Of a DNA stretch of 64,000 nucleotides, positions 11,976-23,875 are shown in pieces; within the stretch, counting starts at the first letter, position 1; each line of letters opens with the position of its first letter. The notes under the pieces were generated by a model that made no database searches, was not told the DNA's origin, and saw only the letters and a list, made by a program, of their open reading frames with translations. Position numbers and translations under genes: made by a program. Origin of the DNA: Rhabdophis nuchalis (taxonomy: Eukaryota; Chordata; Lepidosauria; Squamata; Natricidae). The stretch is taken from contig CM077644.1 in assembly GCA_039707465.1 (NCBI GenBank), forward strand, positions 217,129,462 through 217,193,461, given 5' to 3'.

Positions 11976-12295
11976 TGCAATGTTGTCAGCATTTGGAAAG
12001 CTGCAGTTAATACCTTCCATAATTACTGGTTAGTAAATATGTTACCAACCCAGCAGCAATATTTATTAAAGCTTTATTAACGAGAACATGAGACGTTTAG
12101 TTGGTCAATCTACGAGTCAATCTACAATCTCGTAATTTAACTCTTGTATAATAATGTGTCATACAGTAGTTATTATACGAATGAAAGTATTTTTTCTTAA
12201 TTTGATATCCAATGAAAACTCTCTCGTGATAAAGCAAAATAGATTTCTAAAGTGAATTATTAAGTATGCAATACATGTTCTAATTTGATCTAGTT
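11976..12295. other. Unique AT-rich spacer
   Basis: Sequence between the BovB fragment and the second ORF1-only L1 target site. No feature was recognised. Confidence 0.4.
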
Positions 12296-12311
12296 AAGAG
12301 TTTAATTAATG

Positions 12312-14286
12312 ACTCTTCCTATCGGTTTGCCGGCGGCGACGGTCGAGTCCTGGGTCTCGTCCGCCGTTTTGTCGCTTTTGCGGCCCCAAACGGGGCGGGG
12401 TGTTCCTTTTAAAGGAAAACCCCCCCCCGTAAGGTTGGCTTGCTGGGACTTTTCCTATCCCGACGGCGGTCAGGGGGGGTCCTTGTCTTCGACCTAGGAG
12501 CGAAAGGACATGCTGCGGGGGGCTTGGTTCTCTTCGCCAATGGAGGACCGGAGCAAATAACCAATTTGGAGAGAGCTGGATCGGTCGAGTCGTGAGGCAC
12601 CGCCGGGGCTCTGGCTGCGTTGTGGATTGTAAGTGACTTTGTTTCTTTTCTGCTGGCAGCTTTGACTTTAAAAGACGATGGAGGGGGGAGTTTGCGAAAA
12701 AAACCCTCGGATTGAAGAAAAGCGGCGATCTGAATAGGCTCCTCAGGCTTGAGGAAGCAGAATATTTTACATCCGAACTTCTCTAAATGAGTGAAAGTCT
12801 TTGTGGATTGATTCTAGATACTTAGTATCGAAGTCTGGCAACAATGAAACAATTTCCTTTGCTGCTCGCTCCCGGTGGCTACCAGGATGGGCGGGGGAAG
12901 ATGGCGTTCCTTTGTTCTCAGGAGACTTATTCTTCATGGAAAATTACCGACATTCCTTTGTGATCTGGACTGCCTTTCTCTCTTAATGGATGATTGCATG
13001 TAATTGATTAACTGATTCCTTCCCTGGAGTGCCTTCTTTTTTATAATTGATTGTAAAATTTGGTTTTCTCTCTGGACTTTATAAGTTTGATTTTGTTTAC
13101 TGGAACTTGCTCTTGGACTTGCCTCACTGACCGCACCCCAGCAGACGACATCTTACTGACACTGACTTAAATTACTCACCATGGCCTCAAAAAAGCAGAC
13201 AGGAAAACCTGACACGGATGCAAGATTAACAGCTATGGAAGAAGTACTACAGACCCTGGTGATGGAGATCAAAGAATTGAGGAAAGACCATGTCAGTTCC
13301 AAGTTAGAACTTTTGGAGACACAGAAGAAATTAATGCAGAATACACAAAAGACTGATGAGCTGGCGGTGGGATTGGCTGGGGCAAGGGGAGAGCTTAAAA
13401 GTGTTAATACTGAAATTGGAGATTTAACTGGTCATATGTCTAGGATGGATTTTGAAAGGATGTCATATTTTTTAAGATTTCAGAATATTCCTGAAGAATC
13501 TGGTGAAAACCTAACTGATCTTATGAGTACAATTTTAGCAGATTACTTACATAAAACCAAGGAGGAGATCAGGGGGGACATTGATTTGGTATATAGAATA
13601 AATTCAGCATATGCCAGGATAAATGAAGTACCCAGAGAGATACATATTAAATTTGTTAGAAGGTCGACAAGGGAAGGGATTTTGAGGGCACAGAGAGACG
13701 GTCCTTTAATTTATCAACAGAAAGAGATTGCTATCTTGAAGCAGATCCCGAAAAAGATTAGAGAGGTAAGACGGAAATTTTCCTTCTTATCTAAAAAATT
13801 ATTTAAACAGGGGATCTGGTTTAAGTGGGTGATGCCAGAAGGAATGTTGGTGTTCTGGGAAGGAGGGAGAGTAAGGATTAAAACAGTTGCAGAGGCGGAA
13901 GCCTTTCTTAAAAAACATTCCTCAATCCTGGAGGATGAAAATGGAAGAACGGAGGGGGCCGTGGCCCCGCCCACTGGGGGCCAGGGAGGAGGACAAGAAG
14001 ACACAATTGCCAAGAGACTTAGATCTCAAAAATGACTTTTTTTAGTATAGTATAACTTTTGTTTGGATGTTGGCATATGATTGCTAGCACAGATTTTACA
14101 ATGATGTATGCATTTCTTTCCACTTTGTAGTACTATTGAAAATTATGTATTATCTATATTTTCTTATGAAGCCTCGGAAGGGGTCAACGATGTCGATGTG
14201 AAAGTTCTCAAAATATCTTTTTTACACCTTACCTTTACCCCATTTGTTAAAAAAAATTTTAAACTCAATAAAACTTTTTCAATAAA
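12312..14286 (+). mobile_element. ORF1-only L1 retrotransposon (HAL1-like), copy 2, full length
   Basis: A complete insertion of about 1975 bp between perfect 16-bp TSDs, AAGAGTTTAATTAATG (12296-12311 and 14287-14302). The target junction TAGTT/AAGAG resembles an L1 endonuclease site. It has a GC-rich 5' UTR of about 870 bp, an intact ORF1 of 284 codons, then only about 250 bp of 3' UTR ending CAATAAAACTTTTTCAATAAA, with no ORF2. It lies about 1 kb from copy 1 and points the other way. The two differ clearly in the ORF1 N-terminus, so they belong to different subfamilies and are not a recent local duplication. It is presumably mobilised by the ORF2 protein of a related L1. Confidence 0.88.
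13181..14035 (+). CDS. L1 ORF1p-like RNA-binding protein, intact frame
   Basis: A 284-residue frame starting MASKKQTGK; the ATG sits in the good context caccATGG. Residues about 14-95 are a heptad-rich coiled coil (MEEVLQTLVMEIKEL, LELLETQKKL). Residues about 98-165 form an RRM-like domain, with YFLRFQNIPEE as the RNP2-like strand and REIHIKFVRR as the RNP1-like strand. A C-terminal domain follows (about 166-245, EIAILKQIPKKIREVRR to VAEAEAFLKK), then a Gly/Gln-rich basic tail ending KRLRSQK. This is the L1 ORF1p order (Transposase_22 family), in which the protein trimerises and coats its own RNA. It has no partner ORF2. Whether it is expressed cannot be seen. Confidence 0.85.
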   Translation: MASKKQTGKPDTDARLTAMEEVLQTLVMEIKELRKDHVSSKLELLETQKKLMQNTQKTDELAVGLAGARGELKSVNTEIGDLTGHMSRMDFERMSYFLRFQNIPEESGENLTDLMSTILADYLHKTKEEIRGDIDLVYRINSAYARINEVPREIHIKFVRRSTREGILRAQRDGPLIYQQKEIAILKQIPKKIREVRRKFSFLSKKLFKQGIWFKWVMPEGMLVFWEGGRVRIKTVAEAEAFLKKHSSILEDENGRTEGAVAPPTGGQGGGQEDTIAKRLRSQK

Positions 14287-14302
14287 AAGAGTTTAATTAA
14301 TG

Positions 14303-14959
14303 TAATTGGAAACTTCTTTTTGTTTGCTTCCTCTTTTATTACTTTGAGTGATGAGGGAGATACAAAGCTTTTGTTCTTCTATATCTCGTGGCTTCATCCA
14401 TTGTTATTTGATGCTGCTGTAGTGTGTCTTTGATGTTGACCTCCATCTTCTTTTGGGTTTGCCTCATGCTCGTTGACCTTCTCCTTTTTTTATGCATGCC
14501 TTATGTGGTATGGAACGCCAGACATTTCTCTAGAGGGGCAAACCACTTTATTTGCTTTTCTTCTGTGAAGTTTAATATTGATTCTATTCCAAGCTAATGA
14601 CACTTATCAATTGCAGAAATATTACCTCTTTCTCTATCAGCAATTTAGTTCTTAACATCAATTCTCAGAACAATTACAAAAGATGCGTGGAGTCCTTGGT
14701 GCTCTCTGAGCTTGGTTGATTGCTTGCTGATGTTTCATTACTCAACTAGGTAATGTCATTGTGCTGGCTCCCAATTATCTATTGCTTTGAAAGTTGCTCT
14801 CAAAGCACTGGCATAGATAATTTGGAAACCACTTACATGTCCTGAGAGTTGATGTAACGACTTGATTCAGCAACCTAATATAAACAAATATTGATGTGTA
14901 CATGATGAATCCATTTAAAGTAAATATATGCCATGTATATGTTAAAGTTCAGAGAAAAA
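14303..14959. other. Non-genic stretch with a partial unknown repeat
   Basis: Nothing coding. Around 14795-14850 there is a short imperfect palindrome (ctattgctttgaaag with ctcaaagcactggcatag), probably a repeat remnant. Confidence 0.3.
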
Positions 14960-15460
14960 TTTGAACTATGAAATAATGATAAATTGAAAGCTGATGTTAA
15001 TGAAGATGAATACTTACTCCAGCAGAACATGAAGATGCCCTCAGAGCTGTGAATAAATTTTCATTAAATGGTATTTGGTCACCCAAGTAGTTGAATCAAG
15101 TTTCTGCATAACCAATTGTTTTGTTTTGTTTTATAAAATAAAGAAAACTTTTGGAAGTATCAGAAACCAGAGATCAAAACCTGAAGCTATCAACTTTAAA
15201 GCTTGAATTTCTGTGTATTTGATATCTTATTTAGATACACTATTTGGCACACTTGACTTTAGAACTTAAATTCATTACAAATATAAAAATACTCAACTCA
15301 AGAGCAACCATTTATGTATGGGGGCATTCAGTAAGTTTATTGCAAATGTAAAAATACCAAAAACAGTGCATTGGTTAAAAAAAAAAGGTTGATGATGACT
15401 GGCAACATACAGAAGAACCTAAATTGAGTACCTGACATTGTCAGTTAAAGGATTATGGGC
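14960..15460. repeat. Second copy of the dispersed repeat seen at 6160
   Basis: It shares the ordered phrases listed for the 6160 copy, best over 15290-15420 (actcaactcaagagcaacca, ttgcaaatgtaaaaatacc). Divergence is high, so the copies are old. The family is unknown to me. Confidence 0.5.
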
Positions 15461-16066
15461 CATAATTGTCTTTTTAAATCTGTCCAAACTTGAAAGCTGT
15501 TGGTAGAGAAATGGAATGGATTATTTTTCCAGATTTCTTTAGAGGAATGAAAAATTCTTACTAATTTTGGATCATTTGGAAAGATGATCAGCAAAACAAT
15601 TTTGCTACAACTCTCAAATATGCTAAATAAGTGAAATCACACTGTAATCCAATTATGAACCTCTCTGAAATTGTCTTGTCTGGAAAAAAAAACCCTGTCA
15701 ATAAAATTGTCTTTTTTTCCACTGAGTAAAAGCTAATGGTGGTGGGGCAAGTACAAGGTGATTTCTCTGCCAAGTATTAAATATATATAATATGGGAAAA
15801 ATATATACCCTATACAGCCATTGCTTCTTCTTGTTTAAGACAAGAAGAATAGACCAAGTAATCATGCTGTCTTCATAATGTCTAATATTAAAATAAGTTA
15901 GAGATTCAACACCCTGTAGGAGCTAGTAGAATGAAAGCAACGAATGAATAACAATTCCATGTTGTTTTCACTTCCTATTTTATCATATTCTTTTTTTAAA
16001 AAACCAGTAGGAGGGAATTCAACTTTACCGGTTTTAGGAATGACAGTAGCAAGTCTGGAGACATGT
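15461..16066. other. Non-genic stretch, nothing identified
   Basis: AT-rich sequence with no supported feature. Confidence 0.35.
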
Positions 16067-16074
16067 ACCAAGAT

Positions 16075-16347
16075 CAGAGGTGGTATTCAGCCAGTTCTGG
16101 CAGGTTCTGGAGAACCGGTAGCGGAAATTTTAAGTACTTTGGAGAACCGACAAATAGGCTGGCCCCGCCCCCACTGCCTCCCAGATGATCTTTTGTTACA
16201 CTGAACAGGAAAACAGAGCTGGAAAGCAGGTTAGTGGGGTGGGGTGGGGTGGGGAGGGAATGGGGATTTTGCCGTATCCTTTCCCTGCAACCCCCACAAA
16301 GTCACCCCCATGGAACCAGTAGTAAAAATTTTTGAATCTCACTACCG
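16075..16347. mobile_element. Non-autonomous hAT element, family A
   Basis: It starts CAGAGGTGGTATTCA and ends ttgaatctcactaccg, with the family phrases ggttctggagaaccgg and tggccccgccccc. An 8-bp near-perfect flanking repeat is present (accaagat 16067-16074, actaagat 16348-16355). No coding capacity. Confidence 0.8.
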
Positions 16348-16662
16348 ACTAAGATGGTTTGGATCAATGCTTCTCTCAGGTGTTCCTCCTTTGACCCCTT
16401 CTGATATCAGAAACCAACCTCACGAGGGATAGGAAACTGTTTCTGAAGTTATGTTTCCCCTCCAGAGTTGGAACTTTCTCTCCACTTTCAGAAGGCTGAA
16501 GTTTTATATGTTTAGCAATATTCTTTTATTCTTTTATTTCTGTTCCTTTATTCCTCCTGCAAAATTTGTTTGCCTTCTGCACAGAAAGTAAATACCGTTA
16601 TTTACACATTCAGATCTTTGGAGGAGACATTGCTCTGCATTTTGGTGGCACATACTCACGAA

Positions 16663-17016
16663 CGGGGACATGGTGGCTCAGTGGCTAAGACGCTGAGCTT
16701 GTCTATTAGAAAGGTCGGCAGTTCGGTGGTTGGAATCCCTAGCGCCGCATAATGGAGTGAGCTCCCATTACTTGTCTCAGCTTCTGCCAACTTAGCAGTT
16801 CAAAAGCATGTAAAAGTGCAAGTAGAAAAATAGGGACCACCTTTGGTGGGAAGGTAACAGTGTTCTGTGAACCTTTGGCATTTAGTCATGGCGGCCACAT
16901 GACCATGGAGAAGTCTTCGGACAGCACTGGCTCTTAGGTTTTGAAACGGAGATGAGCACCGCCCCCTAGAGTGGGGAGCGACAAGCGCATATGTGCGAGG
17001 AGAACCTTTACCTTAC
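16663..17016 (+). mobile_element. Sauria-type tRNA-derived SINE
   Basis: The tRNA-like head has an A-box-like TGGCTCAGTGG and a B-box-like region gtggttggaatccc. A central domain follows (gtaaaagtgcaagtagaaaa, gaccacctttggtgggaagg), and the tail reads agcgacaagcgcatatgtg with an ACCTTT/CCTTA end. This is the squamate-wide SINE whose 3' end resembles BovB, which supplies its retrotransposition machinery. Confidence 0.88.
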
Positions 17017-19490
17017 CTCATGAAAGGGACTTTTCATTACTGGAATTCAAGCTTTATTATTCACAATCCTAAATCCCAAAGTCAAAGGAAATTCTTTACT
17101 CAAATATTTCAACTGGACTGTTGTTTTCTTTTCAGGAAGGAGATGTATTTTTCCCAGTGTTTATTGATCCTGATAAATTTATTGAGACCTGACTGTGTAT
17201 CTTTTATTCCGTATGTTGTTAGCTATCTTAATGTCCTTGCTCTTAATAGGCAGAAAGATGGGAGAGAAACATTATAATAAATAAATCAACAATTTATTTA
17301 CATATTAATAAAAGAGGTCTGCTTAGAGCACTACTTGTTAAACTAATTTAATCTCAGAACAAAAATTTCTGTATAAGGGTCCAACTCACAATTTTAGACA
17401 CTATTGTTATAGAAAATAATCACTGGATGTACTCTTAAAGTGCTTTGGTGTATGGTGTGGGTTTATTTGTTTGTTTGGGGTGGTTTTTTTGGTGAAATGC
17501 ATCAAGAAGATCTTTGAATTTCCATATATTTACACAAAAGCAGTGTCTGCATATTTATCTACTATGGCTTTCAAGATACATCACTCATTCAGACTGGAAT
17601 CTTCCTCATATCATCTTCATATACACAGTGAGCAGAGCTCTGATTAGCCTCAGATACAGATACTTACTTGATTGACAAGGTCCACACCTCTTAAATCATA
17701 ATTATGATAGGTATAGAATCTACAACACACATATTTCCATATATCCATGGTGAATCCATGAGAAATGTCTCAGAACTGAGCCAGCCTGATTTTCATGGGG
17801 GCTGAGTGCTAGTGGCAATCATTTTTACACATTAAAGCAGAAATCTAAGCTTCGTATGGTTTTTATCTATCATGAAGTCATAGCGTTAATGCAGGGTGTG
17901 ATTTAATTTGCTCAATAGTTAATAACTTTCTCTTCCCATGATACTAATCTGAACCACCTATTCAGAGACTAATCTGCTTCTGGTATTTGAATGAGCAAAA
18001 CATTTGTGCAATTTCTCCCTGCAATTGCAGAAATAAACAGAAATGCAAAAAACAAAAACAATATAATGACTTAATTCTAGCTCATGCAAGAGCACCTTGC
18101 AGCAGTAGGGAGTGGGTGGTGTTAGGAAAGATGTGAGCATCCTTAAGCCATGTACAAACATGTCCAAACATCATATTTTTTTCGTTCAAAATGTTAGAAT
18201 TTCACTATGTGATAAAAATATAAAAAATGAAAAAGATAAGAATTAGAAAAGAATAAAATTCTGACTTACCCATATGCCTTTCTATTAAGTAATGCCATTT
18301 TATTATTTTCCCTGCTTCTTTAAATCTTTCTAATCCATAAATCATCACTTCTGGTTTTTCCGTCTTTCGCCATCACGGCCTTAGAAGACTGGGGTATAAA
18401 AATGATGGCACTTCATTTCTCCAACCTCCATCAATTTTATAACCTCCTATGGATTAGGCTTCCATCTTTCACCTTTCCACCTTTTTCAATTTTCCATCTT
18501 TTCGTCTTTTCTAATGGAAGCCTTCCGTTAAGCCTCTATCTTTGGGCATACAAAATCCTTGCCACAGTTTACCATATGCAACATCCACTTCCAAATTTCT
18601 AATTCAGCATCCCAAATAAAAATGATTTTGATCTCATTGTAATATTATTCTACTGTACCTTTTGCATTGTTGTATGAATGTGTACCCAAATTCCTTTGCT
18701 TTTTCAGAAGTTCATCTGTGCATGGTCAAAAAAAAAAATCCCCTCTTTTCAAAATTTGGAGTTGATAGGAACTTTGTGAGCATCCTTATGCCATGAGCAA
18801 ACATGTTCAACTACCTATCTTTCTGCTTTTTACTATGTAAAATATTTGGTAGTAAACAGACATCAAACATTGTTTCAGATTTGCCTTAGTTGCAAACTAG
18901 GAACTATGAAATATATCAATCTATAATTATGGTCACTGAAATTAAAAAAGAGCAATACAACTGCCTGATGCTGTTCAGTGTTCAGATAGAAATAGAAAAA
19001 GCTTCTAGGCATAGAGGTTTCATTGATTGACACTGTTGATATTTCATATATGCTGAAGAAACAGGGATAATGAGTGCATCCAAATATTGGACAGTGGAAA
19101 AACATCACCATTAGTCCTAAGCCATTTCTTTTCCAACTCAAACAATAGTGATCATAGGATTTGAGTGATGTAGAAAGAATTAGAACTGGGAGTTGTACTT
19201 TGTAGTTGCAACAGAACACATTTTGCTTCTACTCCTTCTAAGGCCAAAGATTAAAGAATACATTCATGATGTGGTGAGAGATATTTACTAAAGATGTTCA
19301 ACCTGCTGAGCGGAGAAGGGTAGTATACAAGAGAGGGTAGGAATAGTGTGGCTGGCCAGGGTGTAGTGATCTTCGGCTTGGGGGAGGAAGGACAAGAGAT
19401 GGAGGCAATGTGTTTTATAAGTGGGAAGAAGGCAGGCAGAGATATCATGATAATAAGCACAGGTAGATATTCCTCTCTTGGGGAATGTGG
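17017..19490. other. Non-genic stretch with a repeated 35-bp phrase
   Basis: No exon or named repeat was found over 2.4 kb. The phrase gtgagcatccttaagccatg at about 18134 recurs as gtgagcatccttatgccatg at about 18777, each followed by a similar caaacatg-t-tccaa block. Between them is pyrimidine-rich sequence. Confidence 0.35.
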
Positions 19491-20840
19491 CTTCTGTGTT
19501 TAGAATCAGTCCTGATTCCAGCCTCCTATGCTCCCACTTGAGGCCTAATCATTAGAACTTCAGTGATCTAATTGTGAATGAGAGGGCTGACATGCATTAC
19601 CAAGATCAGAATGTATGCAGAGGAGAGTTTCCCTTCTTAGAAATGTACCAAACCGGGTTTGGGGTATGGCATCAACCAAGACTCTGGAGTAAGGGTAGGG
19701 ATGTGACTATTGCCATCTGGGAGACTGTAGGAGCTTCGGGGCACTGCTACCCAGAAAACCTGCCATGAAATATGATTTCTAAAGTTGGCTCATAAGCACT
19801 AAATGAGATTACTGCTTTTGTACCAACCCACCTACTACACACAGTGGCTTCTCTACCATAGCTGTTTAATTCTGTGGCTGAGCTGGCCCCCAGGGACTTC
19901 AACTTGTCTTCCTTGACTCAAAGTCAGTGGCAGCTCAGAAATTCATGGCCACCATGGTAAACATGGAATAGATCCAGGTAATTAATGGCCAAATAACATG
20001 GATTCTCAGGGAAATGGGATCTATTTGATTGACCAGCTCTAGGCCCTTAATAGGGTATTGAATTCAGTGGTGAAATTCTAATTTATTTACTGGTTTGATG
20101 GACATGGTGCAGCTTGGTGGGTGTGGCTTGATGGGCATGGCAGGATACTGCAAAATCTCCATTCCCACCCTACTCTGGGACCAGCCAGAAGTGGCGTTTG
20201 CCAGTTCTCTGAACTACTCAAAATTCTCCTGAACCTGTCAGAACCTGCTGGATTTCATCCCTGATTGAATTTTGCCACATATATGCTAGTTCCATGTCCT
20301 CCTGTTTGGTCTTGGCCTGCCTATAGGTGATATGGGGATAAGTTCAGGTGATCGTAAATGCATCTTAGTACGATGAGTCATTCCACTAGTCTTGAAAAAG
20401 CCAGTATTGTGTCTCCTGCTCAAGAGGTCAATCAGTACACCCAGCTACACAACACAAATGTTGTCCTGTCTCCAATTTCAGGAAGGTTGTTGAGAAGCTG
20501 GTAAGTCTGTAGCTCCAAAATGTTATGAAGAAAGTGGTTTATCTGGATTCATGGCAGTTGAGTTTTAGACCAGGATGTAGCATTAAGATGGCATTGATCA
20601 CACTTGTGACTGATATCTAGTAGGATTAGGATTGGGGTAATATATGCATCTACATATTTGTCAGAAACTTTAAATAACAACTGTACTGGGATTGGGAGTT
20701 GGGAGGTACTGTTCTTTAATGGTTCTCCTCTCTCCTCCAAAGCTGATTCCAGTTGGTATTAATAGGGAGGCAGTGGGTCCGCCCTGTTTTGTGAAGTGCT
20801 ATAACACTTTATTGTCTCCCCATGTGGATGGCATAGGGAA
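19490..20840 (+). mobile_element. Ancient L2 LINE relic, interrupted by a hAT element
   Basis: A decayed L2-type element in sense orientation. The endonuclease region is recognisable near 19640-19760. The polymerase region is near 20549-20620, where the + strand reads roughly FRPGCSIKMALITLVTD, the eroded form of the L2 motif FRPGHSTETALVALVDD. Many stops are present. The hAT element at 20065 splits it. Confidence 0.6.
20065..20263. mobile_element. Non-autonomous hAT element, family A (short)
   Basis: Ends are CAGTGGTGAAATTC and gatttcatccctg. A perfect 8-bp TSD ATTGAATT lies at 20057-20064 and 20264-20271. It is inserted in the ancient L2. Confidence 0.8.
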
Positions 20841-20899
20841 TAAACTTAAAGAATTGGAGGAAGAATCACTACTAGGCAACAATCAGATAAGTAGGGCTT

Positions 20900-21560
20900 G
20901 AACACCTCCCAAGAAACTAATTTGGATAAAGATTTCAGACAGATCACTCCCTAGTTCACATGAACATAAATTTTGGAAAAAGGAAAGCACATTCAGACAT
21001 GCAAGATTCTGTTACAATTAAAATAGTCTTGACCTACCGTATATGATATTGGGTCTTAGTCTAGTTTATAGAGCTGACATCCTGCTTCCATTTAATATCT
21101 GCCTGAAACTGCAGAAAAGTGATAAAACTTTATTAGACTTAAACACAGTGTTACACTAAGGGAGTTAGTTGAAGAGAGCACCCATGAGAAAAGGCAGGTG
21201 TAGACTAAACCAATTAAGCTCATTAAAGTCCTGAGCCCAGGAATACATCATACATTATGAAGAGAAGAGCAAAGGAAGCCATGCCATCTACCCAGCCAAT
21301 TAATCATTAGCTGGAAATCAGAGATACACAAAAGAGATGGTTGCAGCAAACCACATTCTCATTTCTTATCTCTGTCTGTAAACTGTGGGATGTGCTTAGA
21401 AAAATGGCCATCTCAGAAGATCTCATGGTCCTTATGTGAAATGTTTATGCAGGTCAAGAAGCCACTCTTCAAACAGAACATGGTGAAACAGAATGGCCCC
21501 AGGTTCGCTAAGGAGTGGGAGAAGGCTGTATATGCTCTCCCATTATTTATTCAACTAATA
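20900..21560. other. Non-genic stretch, nothing identified
   Basis: No supported feature. Confidence 0.35.
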
Positions 21561-21566
21561 TGCTAA

Positions 21567-21568
<2 letters not shown>

Positions 21569-21628
<60 letters not shown>

Positions 21629-21645
21629 TTGTTGTTGTTGTTGTT
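21569..21645. repeat. (AAT)n followed by (GTT)n microsatellite
   Basis: About 19 AAT units are followed by about six GTT units at the 3' terminus of an antisense BovB. The array probably grew from the BovB tail. Confidence 0.95.
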
Positions 21646-22055
21646 CATTGCGAAAGTGTGTCTGACCCATCACCACCCCATGGACAACGTTCCATCAGGT
21701 TTGCCTGTCCTCTACCATCCTCTGGAATCCATTTAAGTTCACATCTACTGCTTTAGTGACTCCATCCAGCCACCTCATTCTCTGTCGTCCCTTCTTATTT
21801 TGCCCTCAATCTTTCCTAGCTTTTCTCCAGTGAGTCCTTCCTTCTCATTAGGTGGCCAAAATACTTGAGTTTCAACTTTAGGCTCTAGCGTTCTAAAGAG
21901 CAGTCAGGGTTGATCTCCTCTAGAACTGACCTGTTTGATCGCTTTGCAGTCCAAGGGACTCTCAGAAGTCTTTTCCAGCATCATAGCTCAAAGGCCTCAA
22001 TTCCTTGGCACTCAGCCTTTGTTATGTTCTAACTTTCACAGCCATACATATATAC
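21646..22055 (-). mobile_element. BovB LINE 3' end (antisense)
   Basis: The + strand shows gacccatcaccaccccatgg, ctccatccagccacctcatt, tctcattaggtggccaaaat and tttgcagtccaagggactct, the reverse complement of the 3' part of the BovB polymerase ORF. It is truncated 5' near the phrase ttcacagccatacat. Confidence 0.85.
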
Positions 22056-22552
22056 AATAACATAACAATGTAATTGGATTGGAAGAAGATGAGTATGGTT
22101 TTAAAATTGGAGAGAGAAACATCAATAGCCTGTGCTCTTGAAAATGCAAAGGAGATCTGCAAGCGCTAGTAATAAAAGTCAAGAAGCAAAGGTAAAAGGT
22201 ATCATAACCAGCCTTAAAATTGATAGTGAAGATATCAAAGCACAGCATAGCTTCATGTTTTAGGAGCAACCATCAATAGTAAAGCAACAAGTAGTCATAA
22301 AATAAGCCCTAACTAGTACTTGACAGTGCAGCCATAAAGGAAAGATATTCAGATTCCAGGCTTTGGATTTATAGCATGCTGATGCTATATAAAGATTTAC
22401 AGCTACAATAAATATGTGGAGTTAATAGTAGAAGCTGGCTTTCTGTGTGTAACTGGAAGGGGGAAAGGAAGGGCAGTTCTGTGGAGCCTTCTTGAAACTG
22501 CTGAAAGGACTATGATGTAGACAGGAGATAGATGATGTCATATCAATCCCCC
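22056..22552. other. Non-genic stretch, nothing identified
   Basis: No supported feature. Confidence 0.35.
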
Positions 22553-22557
22553 TCTTC

Positions 22558-23128
22558 TGTTGAGGCCCACCAGAAGAGCTGGCAGCAGGTTCGAACAGTG
22601 GGGAGATTGGGGAGAAACATGGGCCAGTCCTGGAGTTTGAGGAAGGCTCTGACAAGTGCTCTGCATTGGAGGCAGAGATGGGGCCAGGGCTTTCTGACAG
22701 TTATCAGCTGTCTTCGGAGTCAGAGATCAGTGAGGCAGACTAACAGCTGGAGCCTGTTCCCAGTGTGTGCATGCACAGAGTTGCCAGATGAAGGGAACAG
22801 CTAAGGAACAAGGGTCGACTTGGGAGTGAGGCCACAAGTGGACAGTGAATGGCCCCTCCCATAGGGAATAAAAGAGGAGCGAAAGGGGAGGGGTGTTTGC
22901 AAGAGACAATTAGTTGATTCCTGCATTCTTGCCAAGTATTGCGGTATCTGAAAGATATCGGCCTGGCCACTCTCCAAGCCTAATAAAAGTCAGTAATTGT
23001 GAACTATCTTGAAAGACTGTGGGAGAGGAAAGACTTTGCTGAAGAGAAATTAACTGTAAATTAAATAAATGGGGTTTATCAGGACTCGGACTCGGCTTTG
23101 TGCTGCTTGGGAAGTCTAGGTCAGAACA
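22558..23128 (+). mobile_element. Solo LTR (copy 1) of an LTR retrotransposon
   Basis: It starts TGTTGAGGCCC and ends CAGAACA, so it follows the TG...CA rule. A perfect 5-bp TSD TCTTC flanks it (22553-22557 and 23129-23133). A TATA-like GGGAATAAAAG lies near 22862 and AATAAA signals near 22980 and 23065. It is 571 bp and aligns throughout with the LTR at 29326. There are no internal genes, so it is a recombined solo LTR. The 5-bp TSD fits Ty3/Gypsy-type or retroviral integrases. Confidence 0.88.
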
Positions 23129-23184
23129 TCTTCAAATGGCCGAAGACTTAAAAGACCAGTAAGGAGCTCAGGCGGGTGGGCGGG

Positions 23185-23284
23185 TGGGTGGACCCTCTGG
23201 AGCACCGTACCAGGACAGTATCCGGTGTTCCGGGCAGGCTCCTGTACACCCGTACTGGGGCGTACTTCCTGCAACCCACAACAG

Positions 23285-23286
<2 letters not shown>
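23185..23286. mobile_element. Truncated hAT family B fragment
   Basis: Shares ctggagcacc, gtaccaggacagtat, cgtactggg and tgcaacccac with the family B copy at 53086. It ends where the tetranucleotide array begins. Confidence 0.45.
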
Positions 23287-23438
<152 letters not shown>

Positions 23439-23867
23439 GAAATGCATATGATGAAATTACATATGATGAATATACAACGTTTGGTATAATTTCTATTTGG
23501 GACGACATTTGCTCCTTACACTAACATTAGGTGAGTTTTGGTTTTTTGACAGTCTAGTCTAGATGCTAATATTAGATTACTTTGGCAGAGTGGTAGCAGT
23601 CAGGAACTATTGCCTTAATTTAAATGGACTCCATCTGGATTGCCTAATCTCATTTTGAAAACTGCCAATCCAGCTGTAAGAATGCCTTTACCCTCAAGAT
23701 AATAAACTGTACATTATTCTCGGATAGTTTATATATAAGTACCAAGCAATACAGTTGGTTGCACAATGTTTCCTAAATTAAAACTGTAATTCAACCTAAA
23801 GTTCAGCTATCCAGTTTCTATAGAACCCCAAGCTTATTTGACTTCCAGTCAGGCATCTTACACCTTG
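23439..23867. other. Non-genic stretch, nothing identified
   Basis: No supported feature. Confidence 0.35.
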
Positions 23868-23875
23868 ATCTTTAC

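Noticed and set aside
16663..17016. tRNA gene prediction in the heads of the SINEs (also at 31866 and 41684)
   Set aside because: The A- and B-box-like words belong to tRNA-derived SINEs; no cloverleaf or intact tRNA 3' end is present.
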